Shown here: positions 9,334 through 17,306 of the stretch, piece after piece | How positions within the stretch are numbered: the stretch's first letter is position 1 | How the letters are laid out: the number at the start of each line of letters is the position of its first letter | The notes under the pieces: generated by a model | Told to the model about the DNA's origin: nothing | Seen by the model: the letters and a program-made list of their open reading frames with translations, nothing else | The model's database searches: none | Made by a program: the position numbers and the translations under genes | NCBI GenBank assembly: GCA_023432985.1 | Contig: JAEZEQ010000020.1 | Location: 38,287 to 102,286 of the forward strand | Direction of reading: 5' to 3' | DNA from: Bacteroidota bacterium | GTDB lineage: Bacteria; Bacteroidota; Bacteroidia; CAIKAF01 | DNA length: 64,000 nucleotides

Positions 9334-10068
9334 TTAATCGGGCAAGGTCGGATTCCGCTCAAAACCATCCTTGTTCTTCGCCAATCTAAAGGCCAAAGTA
9401 AGCATGAAATAATTCTTGGCTCCTTTGTTGTTGAAAGAATACTCAAACTGATTGATCCAGCCGCTTTGAATAGTCAGAAAATCGGTAGCCGCATAACCCA
9501 ATCCCAATAATATACGATTTCGCATAAAATATGGTGGAGTATCGGTCAAGAAAATCTCATTAAATCCGGTCAAAAAAACCGTATTCTTTTTCACTTCTTT
9601 CGAATTCAGCGGTATAACCATATTTATCCGGTAACGAAATCGATTCCGAAATTTACGATTAATCCACGCCTGCTCTATTCTAAATCTATGTTCAAATTTT
9701 ATACGGGTAAGCATTTGGTCTATGACAAATTGTTGCCAAAGTCGCAATTCGTTTTTCTGTTTTACCCCGCCAATAATATCTTGCCAATCGTAGGTGCCAT
9801 AATTACCAAAACCCACCAATGCACTAAAATCTTTGTTTATTTTATAGCCAATGCCTCCTTTGGTTTCGTAATAATTGAAATAATTATACATGGCATGCGA
9901 ACGCGTCTGCAATTCGAAATAGAATGTAAAGCGCGGCACAAATTCATAATTCAAACTTACAGCAGTCCAACTACCCCACACTTTATCCTTCTGGGCATGC
10001 AGACTTGCACTCCAAACCCATAATAATCCGATCGCTAAGCTTATAGCTAATTTTTTAATTTGCCTCAT
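9334..10068 (-). CDS. DUF2490 family outer-membrane beta-barrel protein
   Basis: This 244-residue exported protein has a signal peptide ending near SLHAQ, then a start typical of DUF2490 (WGSWTAVSLNYEF). Amphipathic strands rich in Tyr, Phe and Arg follow, including WQQFVIDQ and FEHRFRIEQAW, and it ends in a hydrophobic strand plus a short polar tail. DUF2490 proteins are predicted small outer-membrane barrels in Bacteroidota; no function is established. It converges with porV across a terminator and has its own -7-like box just upstream. It may be cotranscribed with nothing: the upstream neighbour is separated by 271 nt that contain the structured repeat. Confidence 0.8.
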   Translation of the reverse strand: MRQIKKLAISLAIGLLWVWSASLHAQKDKVWGSWTAVSLNYEFVPRFTFYFELQTRSHAMYNYFNYYETKGGIGYKINKDFSALVGFGNYGTYDWQDIIGGVKQKNELRLWQQFVIDQMLTRIKFEHRFRIEQAWINRKFRNRFRYRINMVIPLNSKEVKKNTVFLTGFNEIFLTDTPPYFMRNRILLGLGYAATDFLTIQSGWINQFEYSFNNKGAKNYFMLTLAFRLAKNKDGFERNPTLPD

Positions 10069-10076
10069 AAAGGGGG

Positions 10077-10084
10077 CAAAAATA
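10077..10084 (-). promoter_or_regulatory. Possible -7 box for the DUF2490 gene
   Basis: TATTTTTG on the minus strand matches TAnnTTTG. Only 8 nt separate it from the ATG at 10068, so the transcript would be nearly leaderless if the box is used. Confidence 0.35.
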
Positions 10085-10205
10085 CGAATATAGCCCTAAT
10101 AAAAAACAGAAGTTTAATCCCATTCAAACCCATCCTGGTAAACATGCCTACGCAAAGGGTTTGCACAAGTTAAGGGCATTTTCGGTTTAACAATTTTTAT
10201 TCTTC

Positions 10206-10319
10206 GGGCGCGGGCAAAGCTTCTTTTCAATCAACCCACTGCCGGGCTAGCACTTGGGATGTACGCCTCTTTTTACAAAGAGTCTAGCACCCGGCGGCTA
10301 TCCCGCGCGCTTTTCGAAG
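10206..10319 (+). repeat. Structured intergenic repeat, copy 1
   Basis: This copy shares its whole architecture with the element at 53140-53266: a GGGCG start, an AACCCA segment, an outer stem, TTGGGATGTACG, a variable inner hairpin, CTAGCACC, CGGCGG, then the closing stem. Here the outer stem is CGGGCTAGC (10243-10251) against GCTATCCCG (10297-10305). The inner hairpin is CTCTTT/AAAGAG (10267-10272, 10277-10282). Compared with copy 2 the stem bases change in pairs, which points to a conserved secondary structure. It sits 21 nt past the stop codon of the minus-strand porin gene. I do not recognise a named family; a REP-like or MITE-like element is the simplest reading. The rest of the 10069-10339 gap shows no gene. 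Confidence 0.75.
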
Positions 10320-10339
10320 ACCGTAGCCAAATCAACCCC

Positions 10340-11668
10340 TTATATACTCACCTGGAACTGGAGAACCAACATATTCTTGCGCAGGTCCGTTTTCATTCCG
10401 CCCGAATCAAACCAAGGCCGGTTCTGCAACATCAAGCCCAATTTCAAGGCATGAATCCCATAGGGATAATAATTCATCCCCGCCTCATATACATCGCTCA
10501 CCTGTGCCAAACGATCCAATGAAGCCAGATAAGCCCCCACACTGCTTCCCAATCTCGCCCCTTTGTGTATTCCCACATCAAAACCAAATTGGGTAAACCA
10601 GGAAACTCCCGTGCCCATTGGAAAGGCATTCCCATGACCCGAAATGGCCGAACCATTCCCCGATAATCCATCGCTAATTCGATTCGGAGCTACATGACTA
10701 AGGAAATTTTTCCCGTAATAATGAAAATAACCCGAACTATACAAGGTTATATTATAACGCTCCCGCATGGGCAAATCCATATATAAGGAAAGGGACGCAA
10801 ATCCCATATCGGCAAATAAAGTATCGCCCATTCCGTTTTTATACCACATAGCCTTAGGCTGATATAATCCGCCCATTCCAATATTCAATACGCGTTTGCT
10901 GCCCAAATAAGTACCCCTGTAAAATGGAAAAGTATGGTCTTCCTTTTCCCAAAATTGCCACTGCACATAGGCCGATCCCTGCCATTTGGGATTGCCCGGA
11001 TAAAAGGAAGGATAATAGCTCAACTCTGTTTGAGACTGATAAAAGGGCGATTTGTAAAAAACAAAAGGCTTGGTCAGCATCATGCGGTACTGAAATCGAT
11101 CTACATTACCCTTAGCATAAAATCCCAATTTTCGGCCAAATTGATCGCTCATATCCAGGGTTGCCTGCTCGAAAATGGGCACATCTATAGCAAGCGAAGT
11201 TCCCGTCGATGGCACGGAATAACGCGAATAACCGCCCCAACTGTTCAATCCTCCGCCCAGGTGCAGATAATCGGGCAATATCGCATATTCAATTAAGGCA
11301 TCATGGAAAAAATCGCCCCATTTTCTGCTCGAAGTAAAATTAAGATTATTGATGCCGAACTGACTGTAAAACAATAAACGATTTGTCAATTGCCCGTAAA
11401 CCTGAAAACGCAAACGGCGTATGGAAATATCAAACTGATTCTGCACTTCCTTGTTGTGAATCATAGAACCCGGATTCATCTCATCGAAACGAAACCAAAT
11501 TTGATTCATTGCCGATAAAGCTATATAGCGAGTTCCGGTGGAATCTAGGGAAAAACGTATGCCTTTACGCAAAATATTCTTTTCAAAATCACGCGCTTGA
11601 GCCTTTTGAGCATGGCTATATACAGATACACTAAGTACAGAGATGAGTAAAACAAAAAAATAACGCAT
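10340..11668 (-). CDS. Outer-membrane porin, OprO/OprP-like
   Basis: A 442-residue exported protein with a signal peptide (about 20 residues, ending YSHAQ). The mature part looks like a phosphate-selective-porin-type barrel of Bacteroidota: IRFSLDSTGTRYIALSAMNQIWFR near the start, then ISIRRLRFQVYGQLTNRLLFYSQFG, a typical periplasmic-turn/strand pair, and many aromatic-girdle strands through to the C-terminal VLQFQVSI strand ending in a hydrophobic residue. Substrate cannot be inferred. It probably has its own promoter (TAGCTTTG about 22 nt upstream). A structured repeat lies just past its 3' end. Confidence 0.75.
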   Translation of the reverse strand: MRYFFVLLISVLSVSVYSHAQKAQARDFEKNILRKGIRFSLDSTGTRYIALSAMNQIWFRFDEMNPGSMIHNKEVQNQFDISIRRLRFQVYGQLTNRLLFYSQFGINNLNFTSSRKWGDFFHDALIEYAILPDYLHLGGGLNSWGGYSRYSVPSTGTSLAIDVPIFEQATLDMSDQFGRKLGFYAKGNVDRFQYRMMLTKPFVFYKSPFYQSQTELSYYPSFYPGNPKWQGSAYVQWQFWEKEDHTFPFYRGTYLGSKRVLNIGMGGLYQPKAMWYKNGMGDTLFADMGFASLSLYMDLPMRERYNITLYSSGYFHYYGKNFLSHVAPNRISDGLSGNGSAISGHGNAFPMGTGVSWFTQFGFDVGIHKGARLGSSVGAYLASLDRLAQVSDVYEAGMNYYPYGIHALKLGLMLQNRPWFDSGGMKTDLRKNMLVLQFQVSI

Positions 11669-11690
11669 AGCAACAGTGGATATAGTTGCG

Positions 11691-11698
11691 CAAAGCTA
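11691..11698 (-). promoter_or_regulatory. Possible -7 box for the porin gene
   Basis: TAGCTTTG on the minus strand matches TAnnTTTG and lies 22 nt upstream of the porin ATG at 11668. No matching -33 TTG was found. Confidence 0.4.
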
Positions 11699-11709
11699 AT
11701 AAAAACAGA

Positions 11710-12063
11710 TTAAATCAGCTGATTTTGCCCGGATTTATATGCGAGATACACTTGCGTAGAATGGGAATCCGGACTGACCATAACGGTGGGTCGGAAATTG
11801 CGGAAAAAGGAAAAAACAAAGTCGACAAGCGTACTTGGAGTGGGCATTTGAATAGGTGAAGGCTGGTTTTTAGGCTCCGGCTGATAATCAGTTCTGCCAT
11901 TCCTTATCCCACTTGTATCGGCTGCAAAAATCGAACTGCGCACATCTGAACCGGCCGTGCTTTGCCCATTGTACATTAAACTAAAGAGCAAAATAAGAAG
12001 TAAACCCAAAAAAGTCAGGGTTACCACCAAAGCTTGCTTCTTATATCTTACTGATTGTCTCAT
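11710..12063 (-). CDS. Small single-pass membrane protein, unknown function
   Basis: A 117-residue ORF with a basic N-terminus (MRQSVRYKKQ), one strong transmembrane helix at about residues 11-30 and a Ser/Pro-rich extracytoplasmic part (QPSPIQMPTPS). No family is recognised. A TATTTTTG box ends 8 nt upstream of the ATG (12072-12079), similar to other starts in this window. It precedes the porin gene by 41 nt on the same strand. Being short and of unusual composition, it could be a non-coding open frame; a shorter overlapping frame in the same strand is less likely. Confidence 0.5.
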   Translation of the reverse strand: MRQSVRYKKQALVVTLTFLGLLLILLFSLMYNGQSTAGSDVRSSIFAADTSGIRNGRTDYQPEPKNQPSPIQMPTPSTLVDFVFSFFRNFRPTVMVSPDSHSTQVYLAYKSGQNQLI

Positions 12064-12144
12064 GTCAATTCCAAAAATATAAAAAAAAAATCAGTTTTAA
12101 AAATTTCAGATGCAAACAGATATAAATTTTGAGTAAATGAACGA

Positions 12145-14793
12145 TTACCTCAAAATAGGCGATAACCATTTTCGCATTTCATCGATAGTATATCCGGTTC
12201 TTTTGGCATAATCGACCAATTGATCTTCGTCTATTTTTCCCAATCCGAAATATTTGGCATCCGGATGTGCGAAATACCAGCCTGATACGGAGGCGGCCGG
12301 CATCATGGCCAAAGATTCGGTCAGCTCCATGCCTATACGCTCTTTCACTTGCAGCAAATCCCATATCACTTTTTTCTCGGTATGGTCCGGACAGGCAGGA
12401 TAGCCCGGAGCCGGGCGTATTCCAACGTATTTTTCCTTGATTAATTCTTCATTGGTCAGCTTTTCATCTGCCGCATAGCCCCAAAACTCCCTGCGTACCC
12501 GGGCATGCATGTATTCTGCAAGTGCTTCTGCCAGCCTGTCGGCCAATGCTTTCACCATTATACTGCTGTAATCGTCGTGTTCGGCCGCAAATTTTTCTAT
12601 ATAATATTCAATGCCAAATCCCGCCGAGACAGCAAAAACTCCCATATAATCTTCTATCCCGCTTTGCTCGGGTGCTATGAAATCTGACAAGGAAAAATTG
12701 GGCTGCGCGGCTGCTTTCTTATTTTGCTGACGCAACATATGAAATACAGTCAGCACTTTATCATCTTCTCCCTTTATTATTATATCATCTTGCTCTGTCG
12801 AAACGGCTTTGAATAAGCCAAAAACTCCGGCTGCTTTTAATCTGCCGTCCAATATCAGCCTATCCAGCATTTTAACCGCATCCGCATATAAACTGCGGGC
12901 CGTTTCGCCCACCATTTCATCTTCTAAAATATCGGGATAACGACCGGCTAATTCCCATGTCTGAAAAAAGGGTGTCCAATCTATATAGGGCAATAATTCC
13001 GACAAATTCTCGACACGCAACTCCTTAATGCCCAAAAAAGCAGGCTTATGTATGGCATTAAAATCGGATTCAAACTTATTGGAACGTGCCTGAGCAAGCG
13101 AAATATATTCTTTTATTTCCTTACTCTGTGCATGCCTTTCACGCATCTGATCGTATTCTTTTTTTACATCCTGCAAAAAGCTTTCCCTCTTATTTCCCAG
13201 CAAAGATTCTACTACCGGCACACTGCGCGAAGCATCCAAGACATAAACAACCGGCGCTATGTCTAAAACCGGCGCTATTTTCACTGCCGTATGTAATTTG
13301 GATGTGGTCGCCCCTCCTATCAACAAGGGAATGCGTACCGACCTTCTTTCCATTTCCCTGGCCACATGCACCATCTCTTCCAAAGAGGGAGTAATCAATC
13401 CGCTTAATCCGATTATATCCACCTCTTGCCTTATGGCTTCATCTATTATTTTCTCGGCAGGAACCATTACGCCCAAATCTACCACTTCATAATTATTGCA
13501 ACCCAATACAACGCTCACTATATTTTTACCTATATCGTGCACATCCCCTTTTACGGTTGCCATAAGCACCTTACCTGCACTGGACGCGTCACCTTCAGCT
13601 TTTTCGGCTTCTATAAAAGGAGTCAAATAAGCAACTGCCTTTTTCATCACACGTGCGCTTTTTACCACCTGAGGTAAAAACATTTTCCCCGACCCAAATA
13701 AATCGCCCACCACATTCATTCCCGCCATAAGCGGACCTTCTATAACCTCTATGGGGCGGGTATATAAACTGCGGGCTTCCTCGGTATCTATTTCGATAAA
13801 ATCTGTAATTCCCTTTACCAGAGCATGAGACAAACGTTCGGCCACAGGCAGTGAACGCCATTCTTCCGCATCTTTTACCTGCTCCTTTTTCCCTTTTACC
13901 TGTTCGGCAAATTCAAGTAAACGCTCAGTGGCATCGCTCCTTCTATTGAGCAATACATCTTCTACACGAGTTAATAATTCGGGTTCAATTTCGTCATAAA
14001 TACCCAATTGCTCGGGGTTTACTATGCCCATATCCATACCATGCCTTATGCCATGATACAAAAATGCCGAATGCATGGCCTCGCGCACCACGTCATTCCC
14101 GCGAAAAGAAAAAGATACATTACTTACCCCGCCGCTGACACGTGCCCCGGGCAAATTCTCTTTAATCCACTTGCAAGCATTGAAAAAATCAACCGCATTA
14201 TTATTGTGCTCCTCCATACCGGTCGCCACAGGAAATATATTGGGATCAAAAACTATATCGTGCGGATTATACTGAAGCTGCTCAACCAGAATTTTATACG
14301 CCCTGGCACATATTTCTATGCGGCGCTCGAATGAGTCGGCCTGCCCATCTTCATCAAAAGCCATAACCACCACGGCTGCACCAAAACGTTGTATATAACG
14401 GGCATGCGCTATAAATTCGGCCTCTCCCTCTTTCAAAGAAATCGAATTCACCATGCATTTCCCCTGTATACATTTTAATCCCGCCTCTATTATTTCCCAT
14501 TTCGAAGAGTCTATCATAAAGGGAATACGCGCAATTTCAGGCTCGGCAGCCAACAAATTCAAAAAGCGAGTCATCGCAAATACCCCATCGAGCATACCCT
14601 CGTCCATATTGATGTCGAGAATTTGTGCCCCGCCTCTCACCTGCTGCAAGGCCACATCAACCGCACTTTCATAATCCCCCTCCTTAATCAGACGTAAAAA
14701 TTTACGCGAACCGGTGACATTACAGCGCTCACCTATATTGATAAAATTGGAATCCTCACGGATATATAAAGCCTCTAAACCCGATAAATACAT
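12145..14793 (-). CDS. metH: Methionine synthase, folate/cobalamin/activation half
   Basis: This encodes the C-terminal three modules of cobalamin-dependent methionine synthase. They are the pterin (methyltetrahydrofolate)-binding barrel (NIGERCNVTGSRKF at the start, to about residue 280), the cobalamin-binding domain (GDVHDIGKN with the cobalt-ligating His at residue 419) and the reactivation domain that binds S-adenosylmethionine (RPAPGYPACPDHTEK). The N-terminal homocysteine/zinc module is absent and is encoded separately at 26477-27487, 11.7 kb away on the same strand. A split MetH is common in Bacteroidota. The open frame starts at 14853, but I chose the ATG at 14793: the protein then begins MYLSGLEAL, matching the point where intact MetH enters the folate domain, and the extra 20 residues look random. 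Confidence 0.92.
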   Translation of the reverse strand: MYLSGLEALYIREDSNFINIGERCNVTGSRKFLRLIKEGDYESAVDVALQQVRGGAQILDINMDEGMLDGVFAMTRFLNLLAAEPEIARIPFMIDSSKWEIIEAGLKCIQGKCMVNSISLKEGEAEFIAHARYIQRFGAAVVVMAFDEDGQADSFERRIEICARAYKILVEQLQYNPHDIVFDPNIFPVATGMEEHNNNAVDFFNACKWIKENLPGARVSGGVSNVSFSFRGNDVVREAMHSAFLYHGIRHGMDMGIVNPEQLGIYDEIEPELLTRVEDVLLNRRSDATERLLEFAEQVKGKKEQVKDAEEWRSLPVAERLSHALVKGITDFIEIDTEEARSLYTRPIEVIEGPLMAGMNVVGDLFGSGKMFLPQVVKSARVMKKAVAYLTPFIEAEKAEGDASSAGKVLMATVKGDVHDIGKNIVSVVLGCNNYEVVDLGVMVPAEKIIDEAIRQEVDIIGLSGLITPSLEEMVHVAREMERRSVRIPLLIGGATTSKLHTAVKIAPVLDIAPVVYVLDASRSVPVVESLLGNKRESFLQDVKKEYDQMRERHAQSKEIKEYISLAQARSNKFESDFNAIHKPAFLGIKELRVENLSELLPYIDWTPFFQTWELAGRYPDILEDEMVGETARSLYADAVKMLDRLILDGRLKAAGVFGLFKAVSTEQDDIIIKGEDDKVLTVFHMLRQQNKKAAAQPNFSLSDFIAPEQSGIEDYMGVFAVSAGFGIEYYIEKFAAEHDDYSSIMVKALADRLAEALAEYMHARVRREFWGYAADEKLTNEELIKEKYVGIRPAPGYPACPDHTEKKVIWDLLQVKERIGMELTESLAMMPAASVSGWYFAHPDAKYFGLGKIDEDQLVDYAKRTGYTIDEMRKWLSPILR

Positions 14794-14980
14794 TATTTTG
14801 GACGACACGATCTCTTTTTTTTGGAAGTAAAAATACACATATTCACCAAACAAGACTATAAGATATATACTATTTTTATTATACCTCTATTCCCATAAAG
14901 AAAAGCGCCTGAACTAATATTCAATTATCTGTCTACATTTCAAATTTATCTATATCTAATCGCTGTTTCGCTCTCTAAAA

Positions 14981-15274
14981 ATGAAAAGAATTAACAATCT
15001 ATATCATTGCTTAACAAGCATATATAGCATTAATAAAAGGCATCAAATCTCAACATGAATCTCTACCTTAGGCTTTATCGATAAGAAACATGACTTATCT
15101 CTACATTATATGGGAAATTCATCCTACAAAAATGAAGATAAGAAACTTAAAAAAATGATATTGAGCATTTTTTACAAAAATGAAGATTATTCAACAAATA
15201 ATGAAAAAACAAAGCAGCTTATCCATTTAAAACAAGCCCGAAAACATCTTGACCAAAACAGTTTAATATATTAA
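14981..15274 (+). pseudogene. Possible decayed small gene in an AT-rich gap
   Basis: An ATG at 14981 opens a frame of 25 codons (MKRINNLYHCL...) that meets a TGA at 15056-15058. The same frame then continues open for 71 codons to a TAA at 15272-15274, with an internal ATG at 15110 giving a 54-residue Lys/Asn-rich peptide. The whole 14.8-15.4 kb stretch is far more AT-rich than its surroundings. It could be a gene broken by a nonsense mutation, a real 54-residue peptide, or chance open frame in AT-rich DNA. I recognise no homology. Nothing else is visible in this 600-nt gap. Confidence 0.2.
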
Positions 15275-15402
15275 TTATTAAATGTTTACTAAGTCAAAAT
15301 TGAGAATAATTCAGAGCAATTTAGGGCATTAAAAACATGTTAATTTACTCAAATATTGACCCTAATTTCATTTTTGGCATGATAAATGTAAAAAAGGGCA
15401 AT

Positions 15403-15813
15403 ATGAAAAAGTTTATTTTATTATTTTTAACCGTTCCCTTCCTTTTCAGCTTTACGCGTAAGGATTGTTATGAGTTATTGATTAAACATGAAGTAGCCAG
15501 TCCCACCATTGTTTTAGCTCAAGCTATTTTAGAAACCAATTGCGGAAAAACAGGAGTAGGCCTCAGCAAAAACAATTTGTTCGGATTTAGAACTTCTAAA
15601 GGCTATATTCATTTCGAAAACTACGAAGCCGCTATTATTTATTACAAAAAATGGCAAGACAAGTATTATAAGGGACAGAATTATTACGATTATCTGGACT
15701 GTCTGTATAAGTCGAACTCAGGAAGATGTATCAAATTTAACCCCTATGATACCTATATGGGTAAATTGAAAGTCATCGTAAACCAATTGGTAAAAGAAGG
15801 CTACGCCGTTTAA
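15403..15813 (+). CDS. Small exported glucosaminidase-domain protein
   Basis: The product is a compact N-acetylglucosaminidase-type domain (FlgJ/Bax/LytB-like, lysozyme superfamily) that would cut peptidoglycan glycan strands. A hydrophobic signal segment (MKKFILLFLTVPFLFSF) is followed by PTIVLAQAILETNCGKTG, where Glu44 is the expected catalytic acid, then SKNNLFGF and the YKKWQDKYY segment usual in this family. I start at the ATG 15403 because the signal peptide begins there; the frame is open to 15337, where the added residues are not signal-like. At 136 residues it is a minimal version with no cell-wall-binding repeats. It stands alone between an AT-rich region and a bidirectional terminator. 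Confidence 0.8.
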   Translation: MKKFILLFLTVPFLFSFTRKDCYELLIKHEVASPTIVLAQAILETNCGKTGVGLSKNNLFGFRTSKGYIHFENYEAAIIYYKKWQDKYYKGQNYYDYLDCLYKSNSGRCIKFNPYDTYMGKLKVIVNQLVKEGYAV

Positions 15814-15845
15814 AAAGAAAACCAAAAACCAAACCAAATAAAACT

Positions 15846-15878
15846 AAAAAAGACAAACCTAAAGTTTGTCTTTTTTTT
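15846..15878. terminator. Bidirectional terminator
   Basis: AAAAAAGACAAAC (15846-15858) pairs with GTTTGTCTTTTTT (15864-15876) around a five-base loop. The A-run and T-run make it work in both directions, ending the glucosaminidase gene and the convergent halogenase-like gene. Confidence 0.88.
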
Positions 15879-15894
15879 GCTTAATCTATTGCTA

Positions 15895-17163
15895 TTATTC
15901 TAATTTGGCATCTATGCTTTCATGAGACAATACATGCTTGTTTTTTCGAAGCATATCGGCCACATTATACACCAGTTTGGAGTGATTTCTAACCCAGGGA
16001 TTTTTCATATCCCAAACATATCCGGCCAAAATGGAGGACAATTGTTTTTTAATTTTCGGATTGGGGTTGGGGGCAAAAAACACATCTTGCAAGGCTCCGT
16101 TATACCAGGACTCCACATAGGTTCTAAAGGTCTCAACGCCTTTATTCACGTATGATACATATTCTTTTTCCCAATCTACCTTTTCCCCATTCAGTTGTCC
16201 TATGGCCAATTTAGTAGCAAGATTTCCGGTTTCAGCGGCAAACATAACACCCGATGAAAAAACCGGATCCAAAAACTCGACCGAATTTCCAACTATCGCA
16301 TAGCCATCACCATACATTTCGGCTGTAGAGGCCGAATATGCCTCAAGACTTTTGGGTTCCCACAAAAATTCTGTCTCCCTGAAACGCTCTCTATAATTGG
16401 GATCTTGCTCGAAAATTTGCCGCATCACTTCTTCGGGACTGCCTTCAAATTCTTTGAAAAAATCGGGATTCCCAACCACACCGAGCGAACAATTTCCATT
16501 ACTGAAGGGAATTACCCATAGCCATACATCCACACGATGAACCACAAATGTAATCATCCAACCCTCTCTGCCTTTTGGTCTTTTCTCGTCTTTACAATGT
16601 ACAAACATGGCTTTTTTAGGGGAGAGTTTGGACTCTTTTACAGTCCCCATAAAACGAGGTAATACCCGGGCATAACCACTGGCATCAATGATAAAACCGG
16701 CCTCTATCTGTTCTTCATTCCCATGCTCATCACGAATCACCACCTTCTTGCGTTCGCCTTGCATGTCCACAGAGATAACTTCGCATTTAAACTGCACATC
16801 TATGCCGCGCTTAATAATGTCCTTCACCAATGCATGATCGAAATCGGCACGGGGACATTGCCAGGTCCACGCCCAACCCGGAGTTACCTGATCCGAAAAA
16901 TCAAAATCACATACCAAATCATCCTTCACAAACCGGGCACCAAATTTCTTTTGAAAATTCATCTCGTTCAAAACATCGATGAAACCCGCCTCTTCCAAAT
17001 GATCCATTACGCGGGGAATTAAACTTTCGCCAATTACAAAGCGTGGGAAAACAGCCTTCTCTATAACTTTAACGCTTTTCCCGTTTTTCTGAGCAATGGC
17101 CGCCGAAATAACCCCGGCAGGGCCCGCCCCGATCACCAAAATATCTACATAATTTTCGTCCAT
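15895..17163 (-). CDS. FAD-dependent halogenase-like oxidoreductase of the pigment locus
   Basis: A 422-residue flavoprotein with the Rossmann motif GAGPAG at residues 12-17 and the FPRFVIGESLIP segment of the CmlS/PltA-like flavin-dependent halogenases. The fingerprint WLWVIP near residue 217 matches W-x-W-x-I-P, the motif that separates halogenases from monooxygenases. A Lys-rich stretch (NFQKKFGARF) follows the GES motif where halogenases keep their active-site Lys, though I cannot align the exact residue. Halogenases of this branch often act on carrier-bound aromatic substrates, and flexirubins can be chlorinated, so ring chlorination of the pigment is a reasonable role. It is transcribed divergently from the tyrosine ammonia-lyase operon. 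A non-halogenating FAD oxidoreductase remains possible. Confidence 0.75.
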   Translation of the reverse strand: MDENYVDILVIGAGPAGVISAAIAQKNGKSVKVIEKAVFPRFVIGESLIPRVMDHLEEAGFIDVLNEMNFQKKFGARFVKDDLVCDFDFSDQVTPGWAWTWQCPRADFDHALVKDIIKRGIDVQFKCEVISVDMQGERKKVVIRDEHGNEEQIEAGFIIDASGYARVLPRFMGTVKESKLSPKKAMFVHCKDEKRPKGREGWMITFVVHRVDVWLWVIPFSNGNCSLGVVGNPDFFKEFEGSPEEVMRQIFEQDPNYRERFRETEFLWEPKSLEAYSASTAEMYGDGYAIVGNSVEFLDPVFSSGVMFAAETGNLATKLAIGQLNGEKVDWEKEYVSYVNKGVETFRTYVESWYNGALQDVFFAPNPNPKIKKQLSSILAGYVWDMKNPWVRNHSKLVYNVADMLRKNKHVLSHESIDAKLE

Positions 17164-17245
17164 GCCGAATTAAATTCTAAGAGTTAGACCTTATTATTTT
17201 TTAATAAATTAGGATTGTTTTAAATTTGCCTTAATTTGTTCAGAT

Positions 17246-17275
17246 CAAAATTAATAATTGTTCCAGAGAATCAAA
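17246..17275 (-). promoter_or_regulatory. Promoter of the halogenase-like gene
   Basis: On the minus strand TTTG (17272-17275), an 18-nt spacer, then TAATTTTG (17246-17253). This fits the Bacteroidota consensus well and predicts a leader of about 75 nt. On the plus strand TAAATTTG at 17221-17228 is a weaker candidate for the divergent operon. Confidence 0.6.
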
Positions 17276-17306
17276 CTTTTGTTTTTACGAATCCAGAAAA
17301 TCATAT

